Shown here: positions 27,443 through 38,020 of the stretch, piece by piece
Numbering within the stretch: position 1 is the first letter of the stretch
How the letters are laid out: each line of letters begins with the position of its first letter
NCBI GenBank assembly: GCA_947500555.1
Contig: CANMSE010000002.1
Coordinates: forward strand, 62,001 to 126,000
Reading direction: 5' to 3'
Length of the DNA: 64,000 nucleotides
From: an uncultured Fulvivirga sp.
GTDB taxonomy: Bacteria > Bacteroidota > Bacteroidia > Cytophagales > Cyclobacteriaceae
Program-made: the position numbers and the translations under genes
The notes under the pieces: generated by a model
What the model was told of the DNA's origin: nothing
The model's database searches: none
The model's input: only the letters and a program-made list of their open reading frames with translations

Positions 27443-28471
27443 ATGAGTAGCAGTCCGAAAGTAGATGACAAACCAAAAATAGGAATCACGATAGGGGATA
27501 TTAACGGAGTGGGTCCTGAGGTAATCATTAAATCTTTGGATGATAGCAGAATCTTAAAACACTTTATTCCGGTGGTATATGGATCAAGCAAAGTGTTATC
27601 CTATTACAGAAAGGCTTTAGACATAAATGATTTTAATTATGCTCAATACAAAGACAATCATTTCCATGCTAACAAAGTCAATGTAGTCAATTGCTGGAAT
27701 GACATGATTGAAATTCAAGCTGGAAATGTGACTGCTGAAGGTGGTAAAGCATCCCTTTTAGCACTTCAAAAAGCGGTGAATCATTTAAAAGAGGGCCTGA
27801 TAGATGCTGTAGTAACAGCACCGATTAACAAGGATAACATTCAATCTGATGAATTTAATTTTGCCGGTCATACAGAATTCTTCACAAGTCATTTTGAAGC
27901 TGAGGACAGTTTAATGTTTTTAACCGGAAGAGACCTAAGAATTGGAGTAGTAACAGGTCATATCCCATTGAAAGAAGTCAGCAATAATATTTCTAAAGAA
28001 AAAGTGCTTAGCAAACTAGAAATTATGGAGCAATCTCTGAGAAGGGATTTTGGTATTAGCAAACCAAAAATAGCCGTACTTGGACTTAATCCTCATGCTG
28101 GTGAAAATGGCTTGTTAGGTAAAGAAGATGACGAAATTATTTCTCCCGCTATCAAAGACTTTAAAAATAAAGGTAAACTCATCTTTGGGCCATATCCTGC
28201 AGATGGTTTTTTCGGCAAGCAACAATATAAAAAATTTGATGCCGTGCTGGCCATGTACCACGATCAGGGTCTTATTCCTTTCAAAACTCTTGAATTTGAA
28301 AGCGGTGTGAATTTTACGGCAGGGCTTTCCATAGTAAGGACGTCTCCGGATCATGGTACTGCCTACGATATAGCAGGCAAAAATGAAGCAAATAGGGAAT
28401 CAATGAGAGAGGCCATATTTGCAGCTTATGATATATATAAGAACAGAAAAGAATTCCACTTGAATGAATAG
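27443..28471 (+). CDS. pdxA: 4-hydroxythreonine-4-phosphate dehydrogenase
   Basis: PdxA oxidises 4-phosphohydroxy-L-threonine in pyridoxal phosphate synthesis (DXP-dependent route). It has 342 residues. It shows the N-terminal ITIGDINGVGPEVI signature and the metal-binding histidines in FAGHTEFF, GLNPHAGE and MYHDQGLIPFK. RTSPDHGTAYDIAGK is the conserved C-terminal block. The start ATG at 27443 fits. No pdxJ is in this window. Confidence 0.96.
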   Translation: MSSSPKVDDKPKIGITIGDINGVGPEVIIKSLDDSRILKHFIPVVYGSSKVLSYYRKALDINDFNYAQYKDNHFHANKVNVVNCWNDMIEIQAGNVTAEGGKASLLALQKAVNHLKEGLIDAVVTAPINKDNIQSDEFNFAGHTEFFTSHFEAEDSLMFLTGRDLRIGVVTGHIPLKEVSNNISKEKVLSKLEIMEQSLRRDFGISKPKIAVLGLNPHAGENGLLGKEDDEIISPAIKDFKNKGKLIFGPYPADGFFGKQQYKKFDAVLAMYHDQGLIPFKTLEFESGVNFTAGLSIVRTSPDHGTAYDIAGKNEANRESMREAIFAAYDIYKNRKEFHLNE

Positions 28472-28548
28472 AGAGCCGCTTATAATCATGATAGTAATAT
28501 ATTGAACAAATAATATATCTTTACTGCCATTGCGTACAGCTAATAATC

Positions 28549-28935
28549 ATGGATATAATTACCCGAAAGCAATTAAACATTCTTATACAGCTCGCTGTAG
28601 CTGACAAACATTTTTCTAGTGTAGAGCGCGAAAAGATCTTCGAGTTAGCCAGAGTTAAAGGGTTTCCACAACAAGAAGTAAAAGACCTAATTGTAAACCC
28701 TGAGCCAATAGGCTCTTTTGGAGCTCTTTCAGATTCGCAAAAATTCGAGTATTTATATACATGCATTGAGCTGATGCTCCTTGACAAAAAGATATTTGAA
28801 AGTGAGATCAAATTCTGTAAGGACGTAGCAATCAAGTTAGGATTTAAACAAGATGTAGTCAAATTCTTGCAGGAAGAGATTTATGAGCACAAAAAGGAGA
28901 AATTAAAGGAGTTGCTTTTCGAAAGGTACACCTAG
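28549..28935 (+). CDS. TerB-like protein
   Basis: The protein has 128 residues, all-alpha, with no membrane segment. The pattern AVADKHFSSVEREKIFELA and the second half-repeat LLDKKIFESEIKFCKDVA resemble the two acidic helical repeats of the TerB/DjlA-N domain, which binds divalent metal in some members. Isolated TerB-domain proteins like this have no established role, and nothing else of a tellurite resistance cluster is nearby. A TATCTTTA box (28516-28523) lies 26-33 bases before the start. Confidence 0.65.
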   Translation: MDIITRKQLNILIQLAVADKHFSSVEREKIFELARVKGFPQQEVKDLIVNPEPIGSFGALSDSQKFEYLYTCIELMLLDKKIFESEIKFCKDVAIKLGFKQDVVKFLQEEIYEHKKEKLKELLFERYT

Positions 28936-28991
28936 TTTTCCTAGTGAGAAAAAGGTTAAAACGAATCTTTCATTATTCAGATTTATATTAT

Positions 28992-28999
28992 TAACTTTG
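28992..28999 (+). promoter_or_regulatory. candidate promoter -7 element for the DUF177-rpmF-plsX-fabH operon
   Basis: TAACTTTG, followed by CAAC, matches TAnnTTTG and ends 25 bases before the DUF177 ATG. The region upstream has TTTC at about the -33 position rather than TTG. Confidence 0.5.
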
Positions 29000-29023
29000 C
29001 AACCTTAATTTGAAGGGAACGGT

Positions 29024-29548
29024 ATGAACGAGCTTGATAGGTTCCATATTGACATCTACAAACTCAGTAATTCTTCACATGAATACGACTTTGAGTTTGG
29101 TGATGCATTCTTTACCGAACAAGAAGGAAGCATCATTGAAAAAGGAAGTGGAGACGTTCATGTTGAATTAGAAAAAAATGAATCGTTCATAAAGATGACG
29201 ATTCAAATAAATAGTAAAGTTGAATTGGTTTGCGATAGAAGTTTAGACCCGTTTGACTTTGATATTGACATTGTTAGAAATATCATATTCAAGTACGGTG
29301 AAGAAGAAATTGAACTTGATGATGAGGTTGTAATGATTACGAGAGATACTCAACGCCTTAATTTGGCTCAGTATATCTATGAATTTATAGGACTCGAAAT
29401 TCCTATGAAACGATTACATCCTAGATTTAATGATGATAATAATGATGATGAATTAGTGTATTCTGATGAAGATCGTAAAGTAGAAGAAGATGAAACTTTA
29501 TCTGATCCTCGCTGGGAAGCATTAAAAAAATTAAAAGAGAATAATTAA
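29024..29548 (+). CDS. DUF177 (YceD-like) protein
   Basis: The protein has 174 residues. DUF177/YceD proteins are regularly encoded directly upstream of rpmF, as here (18-base gap), and are linked to ribosomal RNA or large-subunit biogenesis in plants and bacteria. The family core is visible as [16 protein letters not shown], where only the first cysteine of the usual CxxC is kept, followed by an acidic C-terminal half with a run of N/D. It is probably the first gene of the operon that continues to fabH. Confidence 0.85.
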   Translation: MNELDRFHIDIYKLSNSSHEYDFEFGDAFFTEQEGSIIEKGSGDVHVELEKNESFIKMTIQINSKVELVCDRSLDPFDFDIDIVRNIIFKYGEEEIELDDEVVMITRDTQRLNLAQYIYEFIGLEIPMKRLHPRFNDDNNDDELVYSDEDRKVEEDETLSDPRWEALKKLKENN

Positions 29549-29565
29549 ATAATAAGTATAAGACA

Positions 29566-29757
29566 ATGGCTCATCCTAAAAGAAAAATCTCAAAATCAAG
29601 AAGAGATAAAAGAAGAACCCATTATAAAGCTGAACAAAAAAATCTTGCAGTTTGTCCAACGACTGGAGAGTTCCACTTACCCCACAAAGCATTCTGGCTA
29701 GAAGGCAAACTTTACTACAAAGGTAAAGTTGTCATGGAAAAAGAGGTACTAGCATAA
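29566..29757 (+). CDS. rpmF: 50S ribosomal protein L32
   Basis: It has 63 residues, with the highly basic N-terminal block [19 protein letters not shown] that is diagnostic for bL32. A single cysteine remains (AVCPTTG), so the zinc-ribbon cysteine set found in some L32 proteins is absent. It lies between DUF177 and plsX, the standard bacterial order. Confidence 0.96.
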   Translation: MAHPKRKISKSRRDKRRTHYKAEQKNLAVCPTTGEFHLPHKAFWLEGKLYYKGKVVMEKEVLA

Positions 29758-29767
29758 TTTATTGCTT

Positions 29768-30709
29768 GTGAAAATTGCACTTGATGCAATGGGCGGTGAC
29801 TTCGCTCCTGATAGTACTATCCAGGGGGCGGGTTTAGCTGCAAAAGAATTACCTGAGGGAGCCTCTATTGTAATTATTGGGCAACAGAGAGTTATTGAAG
29901 ATAAACTTACTGAATATCAAATCTCTGATGCCAGAATTGAAGTGGTTGATGCTCCTGAGATTATTGAAATGGGGGAACATCCTACCAAAGCACTCTCTCA
30001 AAAACCTAATGCAAGTATACCCGTAGGATTCGGGCTTCTCAAAAAAGGGGAAATTAACGCCTTTGCGGGAGCTGGAAATACAGGAGCCATGCACGTGGGT
30101 GCTATGTTCACCGTTAAGACCATCGAGGGTATTATTAGGCCTGGTATTGCTGGATTTATTCCAAAAGAAAATGGTGGCTTTGGTGTAATAATGGATGTAG
30201 GCGCCAACGCTGACTGCAAACCAGATGTACTCCTTCAATTCGGTCAAATCGCATCACTTTATGCACACCATGTTTTTGCCATTGACAATCCAAAAATTGG
30301 TTTGATGAACCTTGGTGAAGAAGAGCAGAAAGGAACTCTTTTGACTCAAGCGGCTCACCAACTTTTTAAAATTAAGAAGGATTTGAACTTTGTCGGAAAC
30401 ATTGAAGGTAGAGATCTTTTCAATGATAAAGCGGATGTAATTGTTTGCGATGGTTTCACAGGAAACGTGATTCTTAAAATGGCTGAATCATTTTATGATA
30501 TGTTGCAGTCTCGCAAAATCAAAGATTCCTTTTTCGATAGATTTAATTATGAAGCCATTGGAGGAAGTCCTATCTTGGGCGTCAATGGTAATGTGGTGAT
30601 CGGTCATGGTGTTTCCAGTCCATTCGCTATAAAGAATATGTTACTTTTGTCTCTTAAAATGGCGGAGTCTAACATTCACCTTAAGATCAAAGAAAAAATA
30701 GAAGAATAA
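29768..30709 (+). CDS. plsX: phosphate acyltransferase PlsX
   Basis: PlsX converts acyl-ACP to acyl-phosphate, the donor for PlsY-type glycerolipid synthesis. I start at the GTG at 29768, which gives the family N terminus [13 protein letters not shown] (313 residues); a TTG two codons upstream is less likely. Family motifs are [13 protein letters not shown] and [12 protein letters not shown]. It sits 10 bases after rpmF and 10 bases before fabH, in the classic rpmF-plsX-fabH order. Confidence 0.95.
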   Translation: MKIALDAMGGDFAPDSTIQGAGLAAKELPEGASIVIIGQQRVIEDKLTEYQISDARIEVVDAPEIIEMGEHPTKALSQKPNASIPVGFGLLKKGEINAFAGAGNTGAMHVGAMFTVKTIEGIIRPGIAGFIPKENGGFGVIMDVGANADCKPDVLLQFGQIASLYAHHVFAIDNPKIGLMNLGEEEQKGTLLTQAAHQLFKIKKDLNFVGNIEGRDLFNDKADVIVCDGFTGNVILKMAESFYDMLQSRKIKDSFFDRFNYEAIGGSPILGVNGNVVIGHGVSSPFAIKNMLLLSLKMAESNIHLKIKEKIEE

Positions 30710-30719
30710 ATTTCATACT

Positions 30720-31718
30720 ATGGCTAAAATACAAGCCGCAATTACCGGGGTACATGGTTACGTTCCTGATTATGTACTAACCAATCAAGAATTGGAAACA
30801 ATGGTGGATACCAACGATGAGTGGATCACATCAAGAACGGGAATAAAAGAAAGAAGAATTTTAAAGGGAGAAGGCAAAGGCACCTCTGTTATCGGTGTCG
30901 AAGCAGCTAAAGGGCTGTTAGAAAAGACTAATACCAATCCTGAGGATATAGATTTGGTTATTTTCGCTACTATCACTCCTGATATGGTTTTCCCCGCAAC
31001 AGCAAATTTAGTGGCTGCAGAAATTGGTGCTACCAATGCATTTGGTTACGATATGGGTGCAGCATGTTCAGGCTTTTTATACGCTTTAACTACAGGCGCA
31101 CAATTCATCGAGTCAGGTAGGTATAAAAAAGTGATGGTATTAGGAGCTGATAAGATGTCCTCTATCATTGATTACAGCGACAGGACTACATGTATCATAT
31201 TTGGTGATGGAGGCGGAGCCGTGCTTCTTGAGCCCAGCCAGGATAATACAGGTATTGTTGATTCAATTCATAAAAGTGATGGTAAAGGTGCTGAATTTTT
31301 GAAAATGAAAGCTGGAGGCAGTGCTTATCCAGCTACTGTTGAAACAGTCATGGCCAAAGAACATTATGCAAGACAAGATGGAGCTACCGTTTTTAAATTT
31401 GCAGTTACAAATATGGCAGACTATGCAGCTAAGATTATGGAACGTAATAGTCTTTCCGCGGATGATGTTCAATGGCTAGTACCACATCAGGCGAATAAAA
31501 GGATCATAGATGCGACAGCTAAACGAATGGGTGTTACTGATGAAAAGGTAATGATGAACATTGACAAATATGGTAATACTACCAGTGGAACTATACCATT
31601 ATTATTATGGGATTATGAATCTCGATTAAAAAAAGGTGACAATCTTGTAATCGCAGCATTTGGTGGTGGATTCACCTGGGGAGCCATTTATATTAAGTGG
31701 TCTTATGACCCCAGATAA
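30720..31718 (+). CDS. fabH: 3-oxoacyl-ACP synthase III
   Basis: FabH starts fatty-acid synthesis by condensing an acyl-CoA primer with malonyl-ACP. It has 332 residues, and the Cys-His-Asn triad is complete: C116 in [12 protein letters not shown]256 in VPHQANKRI and N286 in [10 protein letters not shown]. The phosphopantetheine-binding IKERRIL and GGGFTWG ends are also present. It follows plsX by 10 bases. Together with accBC and fabD it supplies the entry steps of the pathway. Confidence 0.97.
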   Translation: MAKIQAAITGVHGYVPDYVLTNQELETMVDTNDEWITSRTGIKERRILKGEGKGTSVIGVEAAKGLLEKTNTNPEDIDLVIFATITPDMVFPATANLVAAEIGATNAFGYDMGAACSGFLYALTTGAQFIESGRYKKVMVLGADKMSSIIDYSDRTTCIIFGDGGGAVLLEPSQDNTGIVDSIHKSDGKGAEFLKMKAGGSAYPATVETVMAKEHYARQDGATVFKFAVTNMADYAAKIMERNSLSADDVQWLVPHQANKRIIDATAKRMGVTDEKVMMNIDKYGNTTSGTIPLLLWDYESRLKKGDNLVIAAFGGGFTWGAIYIKWSYDPR

Positions 31719-31722
31719 TGAA

Positions 31723-31752
31723 TTGCAATTATTAATCTGATTTGTAACTTTA
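31723..31752 (+). promoter_or_regulatory. candidate promoter for efp-accB-accC
   Basis: TTG (31723-31725), a 19-base spacer and TAACTTTA (31745-31752) resemble the Bacteroidota promoter, with one mismatch in the last base of the -7 box. The efp ATG is 21 bases beyond. Confidence 0.5.
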
Positions 31753-31772
31753 GTAGATAATAATCTTAATAC

Positions 31773-32339
31773 ATGGCAACAACAGCCGACTTCAAAAATG
31801 GTTTATGCTTAGAATATAACCATGATCTATATACGATAGTAGAGTTTCAGCACGTAAAACCAGGGAAAGGTCCTGCTTTTGTAAGAACGAAATTAAAGAG
31901 TATTACCACTGGAAAAGTGGTTGAAAACACTTTCTCAGCTGGGCATAAAGTGGTCACTGCAAGAATTGAACGCAGAGCACACCAATATCTCTATAATGAC
32001 GAGATGGGATTTCATCTAATGGACAGTTCAACCTTTGAGCAAACTTTTGTTCCTGAAGAAGCCATAGCCAATTCTCAGCTTATGAAAGAAGGTCAAGCTG
32101 TGGATGTGCTCTATCATGCTGAAAAGGAGGAAGTTGTAGGTTGTGAATTACCGCAATTTGTTGAACTAGTAGTTACCTATACCGAACCTGGCATAAAGGG
32201 TGATACGGCCACTAACGCTACCAAGCCTGCCACACTTGAAACAGGTGCTGAAATTCAAGTCCCTTTATTTATTAATGAAGGTGATAAAATAAAAATAGAA
32301 ACCGCAAGCAACTCGTATAACGAGCGTGTGAAAGAATAA
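31773..32339 (+). CDS. efp: translation elongation factor P
   Basis: EF-P relieves ribosome stalling at proline runs. It has 188 residues in three beta-barrel domains. The loop that enters the peptidyl-transferase centre reads KPGKGPAF, with lysine 32 as the residue usually modified in the lysine-type EF-P; no modifying enzyme (epmA/epmB) is in this window. The C-terminal [16 protein letters not shown] block is typical. It is followed by accB, an order shared by many Bacteroidota and other bacteria. Confidence 0.96.
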   Translation: MATTADFKNGLCLEYNHDLYTIVEFQHVKPGKGPAFVRTKLKSITTGKVVENTFSAGHKVVTARIERRAHQYLYNDEMGFHLMDSSTFEQTFVPEEAIANSQLMKEGQAVDVLYHAEKEEVVGCELPQFVELVVTYTEPGIKGDTATNATKPATLETGAEIQVPLFINEGDKIKIETASNSYNERVKE

Positions 32340-32351
32340 GTCTTAACCAAA

Positions 32352-32367
32352 GCCTAATAGATTAGGC
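32352..32367 (+). other. small hairpin between efp and accB
   Basis: GCCTAAT (32352-32358) and ATTAGGC (32361-32367) form a perfect inverted repeat in the 44-base gap. There is no T run, so it is not a convincing terminator; it may be an RNA processing or attenuation element in the operon. Confidence 0.35.
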
Positions 32368-32383
32368 CTTAAAATTGAAACGC

Positions 32384-32869
32384 ATGAAAACGAAAGAAAT
32401 ACAAGATTTAATTGACTTCATTTCTCAATCAGGCCTAAATGAGGTGAAGATTGAAACAGAGGCTCTTAAACTCTCTATTAAGAGGGACGCGGAGGTGAAA
32501 ACTCAGATTGTGGAAAGTTCTGTAGCTCCAGCTCCTGTTGCTTCAAGTCCGGCAGCTCCTGTTGCAACAGCTCCCGCTAGTGCTGCACCTACAGCCGCTC
32601 CTGAGGAGGCTCCTGCATCAGGAAGTAATTATGTGGAGGTTAAATCTCCAATGATTGGCACCTTCTATCGCTCACCAAATCCCGATTCTCCATCTTTCGT
32701 GAATGTCGGTGATAAGGTAGAAAAAGGTCAGCCTATTTGCATTATTGAGGCAATGAAACTCTTTAATGAAATCGAATGTGAGGTATCTGGTACTATTGTA
32801 AAGGCAGTAGCTGAAAACTCATCTCCTGTGGAATTCGATCAGGTTCTATTTCTAATTGATCCTTCATAA
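32384..32869 (+). CDS. accB: biotin carboxyl carrier protein of acetyl-CoA carboxylase
   Basis: BCCP carries biotin between the carboxylase and transferase halves of acetyl-CoA carboxylase. I choose the ATG at 32384 (161 residues); a TTG three codons upstream is less likely. Residues 1-40 are the dimerising N-terminal part, 45-80 an Ala/Pro-rich flexible linker, and the rest the biotinyl domain with the attachment lysine K125 in [11 protein letters not shown]. It lies between efp and accC. Confidence 0.96.
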   Translation: MKTKEIQDLIDFISQSGLNEVKIETEALKLSIKRDAEVKTQIVESSVAPAPVASSPAAPVATAPASAAPTAAPEEAPASGSNYVEVKSPMIGTFYRSPNPDSPSFVNVGDKVEKGQPICIIEAMKLFNEIECEVSGTIVKAVAENSSPVEFDQVLFLIDPS

Positions 32870-32923
32870 TTTTTTGATCATTAGAAGATCGTCTTTTATT
32901 TATAACTGTAAATTCGAAAGGTT

Positions 32924-34276
32924 GTGTTTAAGAAAATACTAATTGCCAATAGAGGAGAAATTGCACTACGTGTCATTAGAACATGTAGGGAAATGGGAAT
33001 ACGGACTGTTGCCGTATACTCAACAGCTGACAAAGAGAGTTTACATGTCAAGTTTGCTGATGAAGCTGTATGTATAGGTAAAGCTCCAAGCTCTGAATCA
33101 TACCTTAATATTCCTAATATTATTGCTGCAGCAGAGATCACGAACGCTGATGCTATACATCCGGGTTATGGTTTTTTATCTGAAAATGCAGAATTCAGTG
33201 CTGTATGTGCAGAATACAATATCAAATTCATTGGCGCATCTGCTCAGATGATTAACAAAATGGGTGACAAGGCTACGGCCAAGGCAACCATGAAAAAGGC
33301 AAAAGTACCAACTATTCCTGGCTCCGAAGGACTCTTAAAATCTATAGAAGAAGGAAAAAAAATTGCCAAAGAAATAAAGTATCCGGTCATACTAAAAGCA
33401 ACAGCAGGTGGTGGTGGTAGAGGTATGCGTATTGTGAAAGATGAGGCCGGTTTTAAGAAAGCTTGGGATGAGGCTAAGCAGGAATCAGGAGCGGCTTTCG
33501 GGAATGATGGTTTGTATTTGGAAAAATTTGTTGAAGAACCAAGACATGTAGAAATACAAATAGTTGGTGATAAAACCGGTAAAGCATGTCATTTATCTGA
33601 AAGAGATTGCTCTATTCAAAGAAGGCATCAAAAACTACTGGAAGAAACTCCTTCTCCAGTAATGGATCAGTTTAAAGACCTTAGAAATAAAATGGGTGAA
33701 GCTGCTGTGAAAGCTGCCGAAGCTATTAAATACGAAGGTGCAGGTACAGTAGAATTTCTCGTTGATAAACATGGAGATTTTTATTTCATGGAAATGAATA
33801 CTAGAATTCAGGTGGAGCACCCTATCACTGAAGAGGTAACAGATTATGACCTTATTAAAGAACAAATTAAGGTGGCAGCTGGTATAAAAATCTCAGGTGA
33901 TAATTATACTCCGAATCTTTACGCTATGGAGTGCAGAATAAATGCTGAAGACCCTGCTAACGGATTCCGACCTTCTCCTGGTAAGATAACCAACTTGCAT
34001 TTACCTGGTGGTCACGGTGTAAGAATTGATAGTCATGTGTATGCTGGATATACTATCCCTCCGCATTATGATTCGATGATTGCCAAGCTAATTGTTAGTG
34101 GACAATCAAGAGAAGAAGTTATCACAAGGATGAAACGTGCTTTAAGTGAGTTCGTAATCGAAGGAATTAAAACCACCATACCTTTCCATTTAAAGTTAAT
34201 GGATGACAAAATCTTTAAATCAGGTCAGTTTACTACTGCATTTATGGAAACATTTGATATGAGTGGGATAGAATAG
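32924..34276 (+). CDS. accC: biotin carboxylase subunit of acetyl-CoA carboxylase
   Basis: AccC carboxylates the biotin on AccB using ATP and bicarbonate. It has 450 residues, the normal length. The start is a GTG at 32924, giving [20 protein letters not shown]. The ATP-grasp loop is [14 protein letters not shown]. Catalytic and metal stretches are [28 protein letters not shown] and [15 protein letters not shown] ([15 protein letters not shown]). It is the last gene of the run and is followed by a strong terminator. Confidence 0.97.
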   Translation: MFKKILIANRGEIALRVIRTCREMGIRTVAVYSTADKESLHVKFADEAVCIGKAPSSESYLNIPNIIAAAEITNADAIHPGYGFLSENAEFSAVCAEYNIKFIGASAQMINKMGDKATAKATMKKAKVPTIPGSEGLLKSIEEGKKIAKEIKYPVILKATAGGGGRGMRIVKDEAGFKKAWDEAKQESGAAFGNDGLYLEKFVEEPRHVEIQIVGDKTGKACHLSERDCSIQRRHQKLLEETPSPVMDQFKDLRNKMGEAAVKAAEAIKYEGAGTVEFLVDKHGDFYFMEMNTRIQVEHPITEEVTDYDLIKEQIKVAAGIKISGDNYTPNLYAMECRINAEDPANGFRPSPGKITNLHLPGGHGVRIDSHVYAGYTIPPHYDSMIAKLIVSGQSREEVITRMKRALSEFVIEGIKTTIPFHLKLMDDKIFKSGQFTTAFMETFDMSGIE

Positions 34277-34289
34277 ACTACTCTAATTA

Positions 34290-34325
34290 TAAAAAAAGGC
34301 TGACCTAACCGTCAGCCTTTTTTGT
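34290..34325 (+). terminator. intrinsic terminator after accC
   Basis: AAAAGGCTGAC, the loop CTAACC, GTCAGCCTTTT and further T form an 11-base perfect stem with A and T flanks. It ends the efp-accB-accC transcript. Confidence 0.9.
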
Positions 34326-34382
34326 TACCAATGCATTTACTTTTTAACTTTCATCCTCCTTTATAGTCGATTAACATTTAGT

Positions 34383-36746
34383 ATGATAAGTAAATTAAAT
34401 CTCCAAGTATATCTCTTTATTGTAGTCTTACTCTTCTCTTGTAGTGATAGAGGCTCGGAACTTTACACTTTAGAAAATAATGTTATCAAACTACCATACA
34501 ACGAAGGGGAATTATCAATATTAGCGATAACCGATAACATAATTAATGTTAGGTATGAAGATAGCCTTACTTACAGTGACAGAAATTACGCTCCTATTTT
34601 GCAGGGTTCTCAACCCTTTGATATCACTGAAGGTAAGAATGTGCTTTCACTAAAAACTACTTCTGTAGAAGTGAATATAGTTTTTGAGCCTTTCTCAATC
34701 AACTACCTAGATCTTAATGCAGGAAAAAAACTAAGCACAACTTCAATGTTTGAGCGAGAGGGAGATACCACTCGTTTTAAATTCAATCTGGACGAGGCTG
34801 AAGCCATTTATGGAACCGGAGCCAGGGCACTTCCATTAAATAGAAGAGGCTACCGGTTGCAGAATTATAATAAAGCCAGCTATGCTTATCAGATGGGCGC
34901 AGAGTTATTAAACTATTGTATTCCGCATGTTACTTCATCAAAGAAGTATATGTTACTAATTGACAATCCTGCCAGATCATTTTTCGATATTGGTAAGAAA
35001 GATCAAAACGTTCTAGACTTCTCAAGCCTTGGCGGGAACATGTCATACTACTTCATTAATGGATCTTCTCACAAAGAGTTAATAAGTAGCTATACCGAGT
35101 TGACTGGAAAACAAGAACTCCCTCCTATCTGGGCCTTTGGCAATCTTCAGTCTCGCTTTGGTTATCGTAATCAAAAAGAAGCACTTACCCTTCTGGACAA
35201 ATCGTTGGACGCAGGTTATCCTGTAGATGCTCTGATACTGGATATCTATTGGTTTGGTCCCGAATTACAAGATGGACAAATGGGTAAATTGGATTGGGAT
35301 TTTGAAAAATGGCCTAACCCAAAACAAATGATTACAGATTTCGACTCAAGAGGAGTAAACACAATTACTGTATCAGAGCCTTTTTTTACCTTGAAATCAG
35401 GTCGTTTTGAAGACCTTCAATCCAAAGGGTTTTTAGCAAAAGATAGTACCGGAAACGCTATGCCACTTCCCCATTTTTATTTTGGCGAAGCCGGTCTATT
35501 AGACATTTTCAATGCAGAAGCTCAGGAGTGGATATGGAAAGAATACTTGAGACAAGATGAATACAATATTGATGGTTGGTGGGTAGACTTAGGTGAGCCG
35601 GAGGTTCATCCCGATTCTATCATTCATGTCAATGGACTTGGCAGAGAAGTTCACGGAGCCTATGGGCATGAATGGGCTAAAGTACTACACAAGGGTTACG
35701 AGAAAGACTATCCTAATGAACGACTATTCCATATGGGGCGAGCAGGTTTTGCAGGTACGCAGAGGTATTCAATGATTCCATGGTCTGGTGATGTAAGCAG
35801 AACATGGTCTGGTCTAAAAGCACAACTTCCTGTAATGCTAGGCATAGGTATGTCCGGAATTGGGTATATGCATGCCGATGCTGGAGGCTTCTCTTTTGTT
35901 GAGTCTGCCAATCCGGAGTTATATACTCGTTGGCTTCAGTTTGCCGCTTTTACACCAGTATTCAGACCTCATGCTGATGAAGTAGTAGCTCCAGAACCTG
36001 TTACCTGGTCAAAAGAAGTGCAAGATAATGTAAAACCTAGTATTGACCTACGCTATCAAATGCTACCTTATAATTACACACTAGCATGGGGAAACATGGC
36101 AACTGGTATACCTATGGCCAGACCTATGTTTGTTGAGTATGAAAATATCTCAGATACATTAATGACGCAGTATATGTGGGGTGAGAACCTATTGATAAGT
36201 CCTATTTTAAAATCTGGGCTGACAGAAAGGACTACTTACCTGCCTAATGGCAAATGGTACAATTTCCATTCTGGGAAAATGTTTGAGGGAGGTCAGTGGG
36301 TGACCGAGCCGTTAGAATCAGATAAAATTCCTGTTTATGCTAAAGGTGGTAGTGTTATTCCAAAAGTTGAGGGTATGCAAAATACTAAGAGCTATCATAC
36401 TACCAATAAGTTAGAATTGACTTACTACTACCAGGAAGGTGAATCTTCCAACAAAGTTTATTTTGATGATGGAAAGACTAAAAATGCTTTCAAGGAAAGT
36501 GCATATCAACTGATTTCTATAAATAGTGAAGCAGGTACGTCTCAAATCACTTTAAACATCACACAAGAAGGCAATGGGTATGAAGGCGCTCCTGAATCAA
36601 GAAAGGTTGAGATGAATATTATAGGTGTTGGGAATCCAAATAAGGTGGAAGTGGACGGAAAAGAGGCTAAGTTTGAAATCGATGAAGGAAAAGTAAGCTT
36701 CACTTTTGAGCAAACTCAAAATCATATAATTCGAATTGAATTGTAA
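34383..36746 (+). CDS. glycoside hydrolase family 31 lipoprotein (alpha-glucosidase/alpha-xylosidase type)
   Basis: The protein has 787 residues. The N terminus is a lipoprotein signal (YLFIVVLLFSC, cysteine about residue 20) followed by SDRGSE, so it should be anchored in the outer membrane or facing the periplasm. The GH31 barrel carries the nucleophile D402 in GWWVDLGEPE and the likely acid/base D470 in PWSGDVSRTW. N-terminal galactose-mutarotase-like and C-terminal beta-sandwich regions complete the family layout. It hydrolyses an alpha-linked glucoside or xyloside; linkage is not predictable. It is monocistronic, with no SusC/SusD partner nearby. Confidence 0.9.
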   Translation: MISKLNLQVYLFIVVLLFSCSDRGSELYTLENNVIKLPYNEGELSILAITDNIINVRYEDSLTYSDRNYAPILQGSQPFDITEGKNVLSLKTTSVEVNIVFEPFSINYLDLNAGKKLSTTSMFEREGDTTRFKFNLDEAEAIYGTGARALPLNRRGYRLQNYNKASYAYQMGAELLNYCIPHVTSSKKYMLLIDNPARSFFDIGKKDQNVLDFSSLGGNMSYYFINGSSHKELISSYTELTGKQELPPIWAFGNLQSRFGYRNQKEALTLLDKSLDAGYPVDALILDIYWFGPELQDGQMGKLDWDFEKWPNPKQMITDFDSRGVNTITVSEPFFTLKSGRFEDLQSKGFLAKDSTGNAMPLPHFYFGEAGLLDIFNAEAQEWIWKEYLRQDEYNIDGWWVDLGEPEVHPDSIIHVNGLGREVHGAYGHEWAKVLHKGYEKDYPNERLFHMGRAGFAGTQRYSMIPWSGDVSRTWSGLKAQLPVMLGIGMSGIGYMHADAGGFSFVESANPELYTRWLQFAAFTPVFRPHADEVVAPEPVTWSKEVQDNVKPSIDLRYQMLPYNYTLAWGNMATGIPMARPMFVEYENISDTLMTQYMWGENLLISPILKSGLTERTTYLPNGKWYNFHSGKMFEGGQWVTEPLESDKIPVYAKGGSVIPKVEGMQNTKSYHTTNKLELTYYYQEGESSNKVYFDDGKTKNAFKESAYQLISINSEAGTSQITLNITQEGNGYEGAPESRKVEMNIIGVGNPNKVEVDGKEAKFEIDEGKVSFTFEQTQNHIIRIEL

Positions 36747-36767
36747 GAAAATTCCTATAGGTGGGTG

Positions 36768-36793
36768 GTCATCCTGAACTTGATTCAGGATCC
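36768..36793. repeat. short palindromic intergenic repeat (ATCCTGAA type)
   Basis: ATCCTGAA (36771-36778), loop CTTGA, TTCAGGAT (36784-36791) is a perfect 8-base inverted repeat in the gap between convergent GH31 and dnaN genes. Its sequence is of the dispersed kind seen in many Bacteroidota intergenic regions, and it may also act as a weak terminator. Only one copy is seen in this window. Confidence 0.6.
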
Positions 36794-36856
36794 ATAAGTA
36801 GCTTTACAGTTATTAATTAGAGATTCCAGCTCGTTGGTCGGAGTGAAAGCCCGATA

Positions 36857-37981
36857 TTAAACGTAATTGTTCAACATTACAGGCATCACAAGCATCAAGA
36901 TGTCTTCGTTATCATCTTTCTCGGCTGGAGTCAGCAAACCTGCTTTATTTGGCTCAGAAAGTAGCAGCTCAACCTTTTTAGAATCAAGGTTATTAAGCAT
37001 TTCAATCAGGAACTTGGCATTGAAACCAATTTCGATATCACCACCATCATGCTCGCATGAAAGTCTTTCATTGGCTTCGTTAGCAAAGTCTAAATCTTCG
37101 GCAGAAATTTGCAGTTCACTACCGGTAATTTTTAATCTTACCTGATGTGTAGTCTTGTTTGCATAAATAGCGATCCTCTTCAGTGAGCTTAAGAACTCTG
37201 AGCGGTCAATCACCATCTTGTTATCGTTTCCTGCAGGAATAACATTTTCATAATCAGGGAAACGTTCATCGATCAATCGGCAGATCATCTTGATATTTCC
37301 AAACTTGAAGAAAGCGTTAGACACATTAAACTCAACGGAAACATTGATGTTTTCAGCAGGCAAAGTAGACTTAAGCAAGTTAAGTGCCTTTCTTGGGATA
37401 ATGATAGCATTGCCATTATCTGAAGCTACATCCACCCTTCTATAACGAATAAGTCTATGACCATCTGTTGACACAAAAGTTGTGTTGGTGTCCGTAAGGT
37501 TCATGTAAACCCCGGTCATTGCAGGTCTTAATTCGTCATTGCTAGTCGCAAAAATGGTATTGTTTATAGCGCTGGATAATACATCTGTAGACATGTCTAC
37601 AGAAAAATCATCTGATACTGAAGGAACTTTCGGAAAGTCTGTAGCATTCTCACCTGCTAGTTTATAGCGACCATTATCCGAACTTATTTCTATGCTATAT
37701 GAAGTTTCATCAATAGTAAAAGTTACAGGCTGCTCAGGAAGATTCTTTAGTGTCTCTAATAAGATTCTGGCTGGTACAGCAATGTTACCATCTTCCTTAG
37801 ATTCAACTTCCAACTCTGTAATCATTGAAGTCTGCAAATCCGAAGCCGTAATCACCAACTTATTTTCGCTTATTTCAAACAGGAAATTCTCCAAAATTGG
37901 TACCACAGGGTTAGTGGTTATAACACCGTTGATACTGGATAGCTGCTTAAGCAAAACTGATGATGAAACGATGAACTTCAT
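36857..37981 (-). CDS. dnaN: DNA polymerase III beta subunit (sliding clamp)
   Basis: The clamp encircles DNA and tethers the replicative polymerase. It has 374 residues in three repeated domains. Recognisable features are the N-terminal FIVSSSVLLKQLSSINGVI, the VSTDGHRLIRY stretch in domain 2, the FPDYENVIP segment and the C-terminal hydrophobic tail LVMPVMLNNYV. It stands alone here, not beside dnaA or recF. A TAACTTTA sequence 40-47 bases upstream may be its promoter. Confidence 0.97.
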   Translation of the reverse strand: MKFIVSSSVLLKQLSSINGVITTNPVVPILENFLFEISENKLVITASDLQTSMITELEVESKEDGNIAVPARILLETLKNLPEQPVTFTIDETSYSIEISSDNGRYKLAGENATDFPKVPSVSDDFSVDMSTDVLSSAINNTIFATSNDELRPAMTGVYMNLTDTNTTFVSTDGHRLIRYRRVDVASDNGNAIIIPRKALNLLKSTLPAENINVSVEFNVSNAFFKFGNIKMICRLIDERFPDYENVIPAGNDNKMVIDRSEFLSSLKRIAIYANKTTHQVRLKITGSELQISAEDLDFANEANERLSCEHDGGDIEIGFNAKFLIEMLNNLDSKKVELLLSEPNKAGLLTPAEKDDNEDILMLVMPVMLNNYV

Positions 37982-38020
37982 TATAGATTAGTTAGTTGTT
38001 GTTGGATTTTTAAAGTGCGG

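Noticed and set aside
28549..28935. Tellurite resistance gene cluster
   Set aside because: Only a lone TerB-like domain protein is present, with no terC, terD or terZ nearby; a general TerB-like label is all that is supported.
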